NCBI RefSeq assembly: GCF_017876775.1
Contig: NZ_JAGIOP010000002.1
Span: 1,488,001-1,552,000 of the forward strand
Origin: Mycolicibacterium lutetiense
GTDB lineage: Bacteria; Actinomycetota; Actinomycetes; Mycobacteriales; Mycobacteriaceae
Direction of reading: 5' to 3'
DNA: 64,000 nucleotides
This document shows positions 52,428 through 60,470 of this stretch, piece after piece; position 1 is the first letter of the stretch; each line of letters opens with the position of its first letter. The notes beneath the pieces were generated by a model, which was given only the letters and a program-made list of their open reading frames with translations, searched no databases and was not told the origin of the DNA. The translations under genes were made by a program, and so were the position numbers.

Positions 52428-53089
52428 GCTCGCGCCTCCTTCGGTGAATCCGTAACGACTTCGTTCGTGCCGGCCACATGCTTCCCGGTATCGCGTTCAG
52501 CCCGGGCGTCATGCTCAGGCGGGGGCGCGGATTCGGCGTGGGTTTCCGCTCCGCCACCGAGCAATTCCTCGAAGAGCGAGCGGTAGTGGACGATCGCCTC
52601 GCGCTGCGCCTCGGTGCCGATGTCACCCTGGTCCTGCGCGAGATGAAGGACGTGCGCAGCCCGGTAATGTTCGACCACCTTGGGGTGATCCACCGAGACG
52701 TCAGCGGCACGCTGCTCGAAATCGTCGATCGGATAACCCCGTTCGCGCATCACCTCGGTGACCAGACGATCCGCGTCCGCGACCGATTTCGATGGGTCAT
52801 CGACGAACGACGCCTGAGTGACGCTCCACGCCTCGACGTATCGCGTCCGCGATTCCGGCGTCAACTCAGCGATGTCCAGCTTCTTGTGCTTGCGTTCGCG
52901 CGCAAGTAGATCCCGCTCGGCCGCCCGCTGGCCACCGGCTTGTTCGACCGCGCGCTCATATTCCGGTCCGAACTGACCTTTGAGACGTTCACTGCGCTTC
53001 TGACGCATCATCGATGCGCCCACGACCACCGCCAACAGCACGATGACCAAGGCCACTACGGCGATGACAATCCAACTCCATGTAGGCAT
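52424..53089 (-). CDS. Membrane-anchored protein with helical cytosolic domain
   Basis: A 221-residue protein: one N-terminal membrane helix (TWSWIVIAVVALVIVLLAVV) followed by a basic stop (MMRQKRSERLKG) and a long charged helical region (FGPEYERAVEQAGGQRAAER, RYVEAWSVTQASFVDDP). ATG at 53087-53089. The helical domain recurs in the downstream gene. Proteins with this layout occur in actinobacteria near stress genes; no biochemical role is known. The 73-base gap to chorismate mutase may contain its promoter. Confidence 0.7.
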   Translation of the reverse strand: MPTWSWIVIAVVALVIVLLAVVVGASMMRQKRSERLKGQFGPEYERAVEQAGGQRAAERDLLARERKHKKLDIAELTPESRTRYVEAWSVTQASFVDDPSKSVADADRLVTEVMRERGYPIDDFEQRAADVSVDHPKVVEHYRAAHVLHLAQDQGDIGTEAQREAIVHYRSLFEELLGGGAETHAESAPPPEHDARAERDTGKHVAGTNEVVTDSPKEARA

Positions 53090-53162
53090 TTCCAGACCTC
53101 CTGACGCCAGGAGTACCCGCCCAGTGCCTTCGGAAACGTCAATTCCCGAATGCGCCGACTGG

Positions 53163-53720
53163 TCAGCGGCAGTAGGACCGGGTGGCGTGGTCCAGAGCGC
53201 GCCGATACAGCGGATCCAGATTCCGTGCCGAGACCACCGCGTCGACGGCACGGTCCAGGTCGGCTCGGCAGGCCGGCGAGTGCAGTGTCGGCCAGTGGTC
53301 GGCGATCTCGTTGACCATCGTGTGGTTGAGCGTGTCGATCGTGGCCCTCGACGCGGCCAGGTCGGGTGCGTTCGGCGGGGCGGTCGACGGGTCCAGCTTC
53401 CATTGCGAGAACAGGCCGTACTCCACCGCGACAGTCGCGTCGATCTGATCCCGGAACACGTCACCCACGTAATCCGGGTCGATGTGGCGGCTGCCCGCCT
53501 CGGCGGTAGCGGCATCGATGACCTGCCGTTCGCGTTGCGGATCCTCGATCGGTCCGCCAGTGCGGAACTTGTTGGCGGCCACCGGATCCGCGGTCTGCAG
53601 ACGCTGCGCGGCGGCATCGACGAGCGGCTGCAACAGGCTGGGCTCCTGCGCCCGGACCTGCGGCGCACCGGCGAGTACCGCGAACGCGAGTACCCCGGCG
53701 GTCGCCAGCCGAGCCATCAT
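53163..53720 (-). CDS. Secreted chorismate mutase (AroQ gamma type)
   Basis: A 185-residue protein with a signal peptide (MMARLATAGVLAFAVLAGAP, cleavage probably after VRA-Q). The mature helical protein resembles M. tuberculosis Rv1885c: SLLQPLVDAAAQRLQTADPV, AANKFRTGGPIEDPQRERQV, DPDYVGDVFRDQIDATVAVE, with catalytic Lys46-like and Arg residues in those helices, and two cysteines (SPACRAD, RSYCR) likely forming a disulfide. It converts chorismate to prephenate outside the cytosol; the purpose is unclear. The ATG overlaps the DUF2993 gene stop, so the two exported proteins are co-translated. Confidence 0.88.
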   Translation of the reverse strand: MMARLATAGVLAFAVLAGAPQVRAQEPSLLQPLVDAAAQRLQTADPVAANKFRTGGPIEDPQRERQVIDAATAEAGSRHIDPDYVGDVFRDQIDATVAVEYGLFSQWKLDPSTAPPNAPDLAASRATIDTLNHTMVNEIADHWPTLHSPACRADLDRAVDAVVSARNLDPLYRRALDHATRSYCR

Positions 53721-54733
53721 CAGAGCTTCGCGAAGCAGGCGTCGTCGGAACCGTCGTTGGGGATGGACGCGTTCTGGCTGGAGAACTTGCCCACCACTCC
53801 GGTGTCGGTCACCGAGACGCTGTCGGCGTGGATCCCGAGCGGGTAGGCATCGTTGAGCTTCGTCATCAGGGCGTCGAGGGCCGTCTGCACGGTGTCCTTC
53901 TCGAACGGACCGCTGACATCGATGATCTGCAGGTCCAGGTTTCCGTCGTTCACCACCGGTTTTGCCGTCACCTCGGTGTCCCCGACGGCCTGCATCGTGA
54001 TGGTTCCCGCGGCCGGGTCGGTGCTCACGTCGGTCACCAAAGCGCCTACGCCGGGCAGGTTCTCGGCCACCGTGTCCTTGATCCCGGCCGACGTCCAGGT
54101 CAGCGTGGCGTTCAACGATCCGATGGTGCCCTTGGAGTCCTCGGTGCCCTGCAACCGGATATCGGACAGGGCCACGTCCGCGGTCATTCCCTTGGCGGCC
54201 TGCACCTGCTTGCCTCCGGTCTCCACCGAGATGTTGGTGTAGTGGCCGGTGATGTGCTGCCAAAGGAACGGCGGATTGACCCCGAACGACACCGAGGCGT
54301 TGTCCTCCACCACACATTCGGCGACCGAGACCAGCAGGGAGCCGGCCTTGTGGCGGGCGAACAGTTCCCCGCCGGTCAGGCCGATGACCACAAGTGCGAC
54401 GGCGATGACCGCAATCAGGACGATCGCCTGCGGACTGCGCCATTGCGACGGTGTCGCCGGCTCGGGCTGCGGCTTGGCCGGTGGCTTGTCCGGTGCGGCA
54501 GCCGGTGGACGGGGCTTCGTGATCTTCTCGGTCGCGGCCTCAGGTGGCTGATACCGCGCCCGGATCTGTTCGGTCGCGGCCTCAGGCGGCCGAGAGCGGG
54601 CCCGGAACTGCTCGGTCGGCGCCTCGGGCTGGCCGGGGCGGGGCAACCGCCGAGTGGCCGGATCGGGCGGCGGCACGGGTCCCCGGCCTCGCCGGTCGGG
54701 GTCGCCGGGGCGTTGCGGCGGTGTCGGCATCAC
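53720..54733 (-). CDS. LmeA-like DUF2993 protein with Pro-rich repeat N-terminus
   Basis: A 337-residue protein. Residues 1-95 are proline-rich and cytosolic, with three imperfect repeats of PPEAATEQIRAR type. A single membrane helix (AIVLIAVIAVALVVIGLTGG, about 103-122) anchors the extracytoplasmic DUF2993 domain (125-337), including AECVVEDNASVSFGVNPPFL and GIHADSVSVTDTGVVGKFSS. LmeA-type DUF2993 proteins bind phospholipid and assist mannosylation of lipomannan in mycobacteria; this paralogue differs by its long N-terminus. ATG at 54731-54733. It is coupled to the chorismate mutase gene by ATGA overlap. Confidence 0.8.
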   Translation of the reverse strand: MMPTPPQRPGDPDRRGRGPVPPPDPATRRLPRPGQPEAPTEQFRARSRPPEAATEQIRARYQPPEAATEKITKPRPPAAAPDKPPAKPQPEPATPSQWRSPQAIVLIAVIAVALVVIGLTGGELFARHKAGSLLVSVAECVVEDNASVSFGVNPPFLWQHITGHYTNISVETGGKQVQAAKGMTADVALSDIRLQGTEDSKGTIGSLNATLTWTSAGIKDTVAENLPGVGALVTDVSTDPAAGTITMQAVGDTEVTAKPVVNDGNLDLQIIDVSGPFEKDTVQTALDALMTKLNDAYPLGIHADSVSVTDTGVVGKFSSQNASIPNDGSDDACFAKL

Positions 54734-54792
54734 CGTAATTCTGCCTCATCACCGCTGCGGTCAGCCGGGTGGCGCGCCTGTGGGTTCGCTCC

Positions 54793-55959
54793 TCATTCCC
54801 GGCCGGCTGCTATCCCCGGCGCCGGAGCTTCGGGCTGTTGCTGCAGTTCAGCGGGATTCACGGTGGCGGCTGCCGCGATCGACAGGCCCGCGATCGCCAG
54901 GCAGATCACCGTGTAGATCAGGCTGCCGATGGGATCGCCGTCCGCGGTGAAGCCGTCGGTCGCACCGAAGTAGGCCGGCAGGGCCGTCAGCCACAGGACG
55001 GTCATGACCGCCAGGTAGACCGCGGCGTAGCGCAGGATGAGCGGGTTCGTGTAGCGCACGGCCGCGGGGTCACCGCCCTTGCGCAGGCTCGACCATTGAC
55101 CGAACAGCACCGGAATCGCCACCAGGGCGATCAGGACGAGTTCGGCGGCGTAGATGAACCCGCCGACGGTGGTGCTCCCCGAGATGGACGTGCCCACGGT
55201 GGCGGGCAGGGGCAGCACCGCGGTCCCGATGGACGCCAGGACGCCGACGACGATGGTGCGGCCCAGGATCTGGAGGCCGGTGAAGGTCCTGCCGTCCTCG
55301 ACGTGGCGGCCGACGAACAGCTGCACGCAGAACGCCAGCGACATCGGCCACAGGGCCGCGAACACCACCACGCTGGGCAGCGGCACCGAGTCGAAGAACG
55401 GCTGGTTCATCGGATGGTCCAGCGTCCACTCCCACCACCGCAGCTGCGGGCCGAGGTGGTCGAAGATCTCGTAGAACGCGTGGTGGACGAACCCGACGCA
55501 GATCGCGCCGACCAACACACCGCGCCGGCGGAAAACCCCGAGGATCCGGACGATCTCGTACGCCACCGTCGCCATCATCGGGTAGATCGCCACGATGTAG
55601 AGCGGCAGCCGGCCCCACAGGAAGTCCACCGTGAACACGTTGTGGGCGAACATGGTGTCGACGTGCTCGCTGATCCCGAACGCGCCGGGGAAATACAGCG
55701 GCGGTTCGATGATCAGCAGATAGGCGATGGCGCCGAACCACAGCACCAGGTTGGTCGGATCGTTGTGCCGGCGGAGTCGGACGATCGCGTAGACCAGCGC
55801 CAATACGGCGCCGACGATCACGGTGATCTCCAGCACCGGCAGCGTCCAGTTCTCCAGCCCGAACGGATTGCGGAACTCGACCAGGCCGCCGGCGGTGTCA
55901 CACGAAAAGCCCAGGCGTTGAGCCAAACCCGAGAATGTCGGGGCACATAGATCAGACAT
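54793..55959 (-). CDS. Polytopic membrane protein, AveC-like
   Basis: A 388-residue protein with about eight to nine hydrophobic helices. Conserved-looking polar motifs inside the membrane region are LLIIEPPLYFPGAFGISEHV, GFVHHAFYEIFDHLGPQLRW and WEWTLDHPMNQPFF. It reminds me of proteins annotated as AveC-family spirocyclase-like in mycobacteria, but this is from memory and the reaction is not established. The start (ATG 55957-55959) overlaps the stop of the upstream hydrolase gene by 8 bases, so the two are co-expressed under the TetR operator at 56.9 kb. Confidence 0.6.
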   Translation of the reverse strand: MSDLCAPTFSGLAQRLGFSCDTAGGLVEFRNPFGLENWTLPVLEITVIVGAVLALVYAIVRLRRHNDPTNLVLWFGAIAYLLIIEPPLYFPGAFGISEHVDTMFAHNVFTVDFLWGRLPLYIVAIYPMMATVAYEIVRILGVFRRRGVLVGAICVGFVHHAFYEIFDHLGPQLRWWEWTLDHPMNQPFFDSVPLPSVVVFAALWPMSLAFCVQLFVGRHVEDGRTFTGLQILGRTIVVGVLASIGTAVLPLPATVGTSISGSTTVGGFIYAAELVLIALVAIPVLFGQWSSLRKGGDPAAVRYTNPLILRYAAVYLAVMTVLWLTALPAYFGATDGFTADGDPIGSLIYTVICLAIAGLSIAAAATVNPAELQQQPEAPAPGIAAGRE

Positions 55960-56902
55960 CGGCGGTGGTTACTTTCTCTTCGATGGCGTCACCTGCGGTG
56001 TACCACTGCGTGACGTCGTAGCCGTCCTCGTACCGCGAGAACCACTGGTCGGCCAGCACCGGCAGCTTCTCGTGGGCTGGATTGTGGCCCGGAATCTGGC
56101 TGCGCACAACACCGACGAGGGCGGTCAGCATCTCGCGGACCGGCAAGTGGGCGAACGCATTCGCCACCGGTCCGTCATACGGAGTCTTGGTGAACGGAAG
56201 CTTTCGCAGCAGAGTCTTTTTCCGGGCCTGCATACCGAACATCGACACCGCGTCGATCTGGCGTTCCGCCAGCGGAACGTGCTTGTTGAAGCCTTCCGTG
56301 GCGATCTTGAGCACGGCCCACACGTGCTTGAAGACCGACGGGGCGACCCGCATCCGGTACCACGGATCGTCGGCGACGGCGTCGTAGATGATCAGCGCCG
56401 AGCTGCGGTGCTCGACCTCTTCGACGAAATGCCACAGGAACAGTGACGCGACCCGGTCGTCCCCCGGAGCGAACAACGTGTCGTCATGGTCGAGCATCAG
56501 CTTGAAGACCGGCGTGAACGTCGCCTCCAGATCGGCGGTGTAGGCCAACCGGTACTTCAGCGGCGTCTGGGCGGTCAGGTCGTCGAACGCCTTGTTCACC
56601 TCGTCGAGGGTTTCCTTCAGCGCCGGATAGGTCTTGAGCAGCCCCTTGGCGTGCTGGCGGTGGGCCATCGAGTGCTGGCCTTCCTGCCGCACGAAAGCCT
56701 GGGCCTCTGCGGCGATCTCCGGGTCGGAGATGAACGGCATGGCCTCAGTGATCATCTGGCCGATCATCTTCTCGAAGGCGATTGCCAGGAACGACACCGC
56801 GTTGGCCATCGACGAGAACGCCGGGTTGTCCTCGTTCCACAGGAACGGGACGCGGTGGTCCGCGAACGCGAACCTCATCTTCCGCACGATCAGATCCGTC
56901 AT
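55952..56902 (-). CDS. Metal-dependent hydrolase (PF10118-type, ferritin-like)
   Basis: A 316-residue helical protein. Metal ligands are suggested by EAQAFVRQEGQHSMAHRQHA (E..H), ADLEATFTPVFKLMLDHDDT, and FLWHFVEEVEHRSSALIIYD (E..EH), a pattern like ferritin-fold diiron enzymes. The family is called a predicted metal-dependent hydrolase and its reaction is unknown; several relatives lie near steroid or lipid genes. ATG 56900-56902 has a GAGG ribosome site. First gene of a two-gene operon, divergent from TetR with a 38-base inverted repeat between. Confidence 0.75.
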   Translation of the reverse strand: MTDLIVRKMRFAFADHRVPFLWNEDNPAFSSMANAVSFLAIAFEKMIGQMITEAMPFISDPEIAAEAQAFVRQEGQHSMAHRQHAKGLLKTYPALKETLDEVNKAFDDLTAQTPLKYRLAYTADLEATFTPVFKLMLDHDDTLFAPGDDRVASLFLWHFVEEVEHRSSALIIYDAVADDPWYRMRVAPSVFKHVWAVLKIATEGFNKHVPLAERQIDAVSMFGMQARKKTLLRKLPFTKTPYDGPVANAFAHLPVREMLTALVGVVRSQIPGHNPAHEKLPVLADQWFSRYEDGYDVTQWYTAGDAIEEKVTTADV

Positions 56903-56924
56903 CGGTGCCACCTCAGCTCGCCAG

Positions 56925-56962
56925 AGTAATCATACAAACAATGCTTGCTTTGTATGATTACT
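56925..56962. promoter_or_regulatory. Long TetR-type operator
   Basis: Arms AGTAATCATACAAA (56925-56938) and TTTGTATGATTACT (56949-56962) are perfect complements of 14 bases around a 10-base centre that is itself partly symmetric. It lies 23 bases before the PF10118 gene and 73 before the TetR gene, so it should control both. Confidence 0.75.
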
Positions 56963-57034
56963 ACACGCGGATGCAGCCCGTCAACGGCAGGGGGCGATAT
57001 TCTGCAGGGATGCTGCTGGCCAGAACTCCGGACC

Positions 57035-57646
57035 ATGGCGCGTAGGCGCGGGTGGGACGGGCGACCGCCCGGCAGCGACGAGGAAGCCTCCGAACGCATC
57101 GTGACCGCCGCCGTGGCGCTGATCGCCGAGACGGGCACCGGGATCAGCATCGCCGACGTCGCGGCCTCGCTCGGCGTCATCCGCCAGACCGTGTACCGCT
57201 ACTTCCCAACCGCCGAGGCCCTGATGCACGCGGCCGCGATCGCCTCGGTGGAAGGCTTTCTCGACCGACTCGCCGAGAGCGTGCGAGGGATCACCGATCC
57301 CGCCGAGGCGATGACCGAAGGCGTCATGTTCACCTTGGAGGAGGTCGCCCGCATACCGCACATCCGCATCATGCTGTCCGGGCCACAGGCCGCCACCAGT
57401 TCGGTCAATGTCGCCTCCGGCGAAGGTCAGGCCTTCGGCATGCGAATGATCACCCGCTTCGACGTCGACTGGGCGAAATACGGATACGACGAGTCAGCAC
57501 TGCGTGAACTCGTGGAATTCACCCTGCGCACGATGCTGTCGTTCTTCGTCGCCCCCAACGAACCCGGCCGCAGCCGAGAAGAGTTGCGACGCTTCCTCAG
57601 ACGCTGGCTGGGCGGGTCGATTCTGGCGCAGCCGGCCGATGGTTGA
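57035..57646 (+). CDS. TetR regulator controlling the PF10118 operon
   Basis: A 203-residue TetR protein: EEASERIVTAAVALIAETGT, GISIADVAASLGVIRQTVYR, YFPTAEALMHAAAIASVEGF, ending MLSFFVAPNEPGRSREELRR. ATG 57035 (MARRRGWDG) is chosen; the longer frame crosses the operator region. Likely represses itself and the divergent operon through the 38-base repeat. Its last 50 bases overlap the 3' end of the convergent alpha/beta hydrolase gene. Confidence 0.83.
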   Translation: MARRRGWDGRPPGSDEEASERIVTAAVALIAETGTGISIADVAASLGVIRQTVYRYFPTAEALMHAAAIASVEGFLDRLAESVRGITDPAEAMTEGVMFTLEEVARIPHIRIMLSGPQAATSSVNVASGEGQAFGMRMITRFDVDWAKYGYDESALRELVEFTLRTMLSFFVAPNEPGRSREELRRFLRRWLGGSILAQPADG

Positions 57647-58607
57647 CGATGACATCGCCGAACACCGCGGGGACCAGCCGGTTGAAGATATCGGCGCGCT
57701 CCCACTGCAGGAAGTGACCGGCACCCGGAATCACCAACGGCCCAATGCGATTGAGAAACGCGCGTTCGGTACGCGGAACGAAATCCTCACCGACCACATG
57801 ATCGTCGGGACCGTAGAGCACCAGGGTGGGCACCTCGACCGCAGCCATCAGCGGGATCTCGGCCATGGCACGACCGTAGGCAAGTTGGTAGGACGCCCAG
57901 CCGGCCCGTAGCCGCGCCTCCTCGCCGAACGGTTCGGTCATGAAGTCCACGTCGGACTGAGTGAACGCATAGGCCGCACCCCACAACCGATTGGTGTACA
58001 TCGCCGCGACCCACTGCCTGCGCGCTTCCGGCGTAGGCAGCATCGCGGCAAGCTCATCGGGGAAGGCGCCTTGCATCCACCGATAATCACCGGTGGGGTC
58101 GGCCGCGCCGCCCACCGAGCCGGGATGTTGCGTGCCGATGCCCGAGTAGTCGACGGCCATCGGCGGCACGGTGTTGAAAGCACAGAAACGACTGACGAAT
58201 CCGGGATACCGGTGGATCAGGTCGATGCTGACCACGGCGCCGACATCGCTCGCTGCGATCAGGCAGGACTCGTGTCCGAGCTGGTCATGGACCAACGCGT
58301 ACAGGTCGCGGGAGTACGTGACGATGTCGTGCTGATCGTCGGGTGGGATCGAGCTGTCGCCCATACCGCGCAGGTCCGGGACGATCACCTCGAAGCCAGC
58401 CGCGGCCAGCGCCTCGATGTTGCGCCACCAGATCCGCTTGGTCTCGGGATACCCGTGCACCAGCAGAAGCGGCACACCGCCGATGCCCTCACGGACGTAC
58501 GCCAGCGAAACCCCTTCGGCGACACCGGAAGTGTGGATGGTGAACGCGTCAGCGGCAGGCGCCGGAGGTTGCGCCGGACGCTGACGCGGGTCGTAACGGA
58601 AGCCCAC
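57597..58607 (-). CDS. Alpha/beta hydrolase, epoxide-hydrolase type
   Basis: A 336-residue hydrolase. Oxyanion motif LLLVHGYPETKRIWWRN, nucleophile elbow IAASDVGAVVSIDL with Asp in place of Ser, acid region LVLYGPDDHVVG and catalytic His in VIPGAGHFLQWERAD. An Asp nucleophile marks epoxide hydrolases and haloalkane dehalogenases; the cap is epoxide-hydrolase-like. It would open an epoxide to a diol. It lies 3 bases downstream of the D-aminoacylase-like gene and is probably in its operon. Start ATG 58605-58607. Confidence 0.82.
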   Translation of the reverse strand: MGFRYDPRQRPAQPPAPAADAFTIHTSGVAEGVSLAYVREGIGGVPLLLVHGYPETKRIWWRNIEALAAAGFEVIVPDLRGMGDSSIPPDDQHDIVTYSRDLYALVHDQLGHESCLIAASDVGAVVSIDLIHRYPGFVSRFCAFNTVPPMAVDYSGIGTQHPGSVGGAADPTGDYRWMQGAFPDELAAMLPTPEARRQWVAAMYTNRLWGAAYAFTQSDVDFMTEPFGEEARLRAGWASYQLAYGRAMAEIPLMAAVEVPTLVLYGPDDHVVGEDFVPRTERAFLNRIGPLVIPGAGHFLQWERADIFNRLVPAVFGDVIVNHRPAAPESTRPASV

Positions 58608-58610
58608 TGA

Positions 58611-60371
58611 TCAGCGGGTCCCACGCACCAGACGGCCCGGGCGGGCCCCGGTGTCGACACCGTGACGGCGGGTCACCGCGCCGCTGACGATGGTCGCGTC
58701 GTAACCACTTGCGCCCTGCACCAACCGCTTTCCACCGGCGGGAAGGTCATACGCCATCCTCGGCGCGTGCAGGGTCAGGGCGTCCAGATCGATGACGTTG
58801 ACGTCGGCCTTCTTGCCCACACTGATCACGCCGCGGTCCGACATCCCGTAGAGCTGCGCGGTGTCGTGCGACTGCTTGCGGATCACGTACTCCAGCGACA
58901 GTTTCTCGCCACGATGACGGTCACGGGCCCAGTGCGTCAACAGGAACGTCGGGTACGAGGCATCGCAGATCATGCTGCAGTGCGCGCCACCGTCGGACAG
59001 GCCCAGCACGCCCGCCGGGTGAGTCAGCATCTCGCGGATCGCATCGTGGTTGCCGTCGGAGTAGTTGAACATGGGGTACATCAGCATGGCGCCGGCATTG
59101 GCCTCGAGCATCAGGTCGTACATCGCGGCCAGCGGGTCCAGACCGCGCTGTTTGGCGATCGCCGCAACGGTGCGCTCGTCGGTCGGTTCGTAATCCGGCA
59201 CCTCGCCGAGGTGGTACAGCCGGTTGGCCACGTTCTGGGCCAGCATGAACATGCCGTCGAACAGCTTGTTCGGGTCGATCGGCAGGTCTTCCTCGGCCAG
59301 GATCGCGGCACGCACCTTCGGGTCCGCGAGCCGCTCCGCCAGTTCCTCGCGCGTGCATTCGGCCTGCAGCCGCCGGTAGGTCGGACGGTGGGTGAAGGCG
59401 TGATGGCCCGGGAAGCCCAGCAGCATGCCGAACGGGCGCGCCGCCACCTGCGGGAACAACCGGCTACCGGCCTGATGTGCGGCCGCCGACAGGTCGAGCT
59501 GCTCGCGCCACAGATTGGGGTCGGCATCGACCTGGATCAGCGCGAAGCTCATCGCGCAGTCGATTTCCTCGCCGAGCCGGCGCATCCAGTCGAGTTCCTT
59601 CTTGGGTGCGACGATGTCCTCGCCCGCCGCGCCCTGCGGGGCGAGCTCGAACACCGCGGCCTTACCGGCAGCGGCGGCCCGGCCCAGGGCAAACAGCTCG
59701 TCTTCGGCGGCAAAGGTGCCGGGCACCGGCTCGCCGTCCATGGCGGTGTGCGCGATGGTGCGCGAAGATGAAAAGCCCAGCGCCCCAGCCTCGATCGCCT
59801 CTTGCACCAGGGCAGCCATGGCCTTGATGTCGTCGGGCGTGGCCGGTTCGTTGCGGGCGCCGCGGTCCCCCATCGCGTACGCCCGGATCGCGCCGTGGGC
59901 GATCTGGGTGCCCATATCGACGGCGAGCTCGCGCTTGCCGATCACGTCCAGATACTCACCGAAGGTCTCCCAGCCCCAGGTCATTCCCTCGGTCAGGGCC
60001 GTGCCGGGAATGTCCTCGACGCCCTCCATCAGGGAGATCAGCCACTCCTCCTGGCCGGGCCGGACCGGTGCGAATCCGACACCGCAGTTGCCCGCGACCA
60101 CGGTCGTGACACCGTGGTTGCTGGACGGTTCGAGTACGGCGTCCCAGGAGACCTGGCCGTCGTAATGGGTGTGGATGTCGACGAAACCGGGGGCGACGAT
60201 CTTGCCTGTGGCATCGATGGTTTCGGCTGCGTCGCCGGCCAGGGCCGGGTCGTGGGCGCTTCGCCGGTGCACTTCGACGATCTTTCCGTCCTTGATCGCG
60301 ACATCGGCGGTGAACCGGTCGGAACCGGTTCCGTCGACGACCGTGCCACCGGTGATTTTGAGATCGAACAC
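58611..60371 (-). CDS. Amidohydrolase of the N-acyl-D-amino-acid deacylase group
   Basis: A 586-residue composite beta-sandwich/TIM-barrel hydrolase. KITGGTVVDGTGSDRFTADV and VAPGFVDIHTHYDGQVSWDA supply the HxH metal pair; VVAGNCGVGFAPVRPG, LGFSSSRTIAHTAMDGEPVP and GLSDGGAHCSMICDASYPTF (Asp and His) are typical of D-aminoacylases. The family hydrolyses N-acyl or cyclic amide bonds; mycobacteria carry many uncharacterised members, so the substrate is open. ATG at 60369-60371. It diverges from the Rieske gene across a 43-base palindrome. Confidence 0.82.
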   Translation of the reverse strand: MFDLKITGGTVVDGTGSDRFTADVAIKDGKIVEVHRRSAHDPALAGDAAETIDATGKIVAPGFVDIHTHYDGQVSWDAVLEPSSNHGVTTVVAGNCGVGFAPVRPGQEEWLISLMEGVEDIPGTALTEGMTWGWETFGEYLDVIGKRELAVDMGTQIAHGAIRAYAMGDRGARNEPATPDDIKAMAALVQEAIEAGALGFSSSRTIAHTAMDGEPVPGTFAAEDELFALGRAAAAGKAAVFELAPQGAAGEDIVAPKKELDWMRRLGEEIDCAMSFALIQVDADPNLWREQLDLSAAAHQAGSRLFPQVAARPFGMLLGFPGHHAFTHRPTYRRLQAECTREELAERLADPKVRAAILAEEDLPIDPNKLFDGMFMLAQNVANRLYHLGEVPDYEPTDERTVAAIAKQRGLDPLAAMYDLMLEANAGAMLMYPMFNYSDGNHDAIREMLTHPAGVLGLSDGGAHCSMICDASYPTFLLTHWARDRHRGEKLSLEYVIRKQSHDTAQLYGMSDRGVISVGKKADVNVIDLDALTLHAPRMAYDLPAGGKRLVQGASGYDATIVSGAVTRRHGVDTGARPGRLVRGTR

Positions 60372-60398
60372 GTTTTTGCTCCCTTGAGGCGTGGAGGC

Positions 60399-60441
60399 CG
60401 CTACGGTCGCAATGTAACACCGTTACATTGCGACCGTAGCG
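60399..60441. repeat. 43-base perfect inverted repeat in a divergent promoter
   Basis: Two 20-base arms, 60399-60418 and 60422-60441, are exact reverse complements around a 3-base centre (ACC). The core TGTAACACCGTTACA is a standard TetR operator (TGTAAC-N3-GTTACA). The outer parts (CGCTACGGTCGCAA and its complement) extend the symmetry far beyond one operator. It is 27 bases before the amidohydrolase start and 29 before the Rieske start. Confidence 0.85.
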
Positions 60442-60470
60442 AGTTTGTCCTTCTCAGTGGGAGGTCTTCC

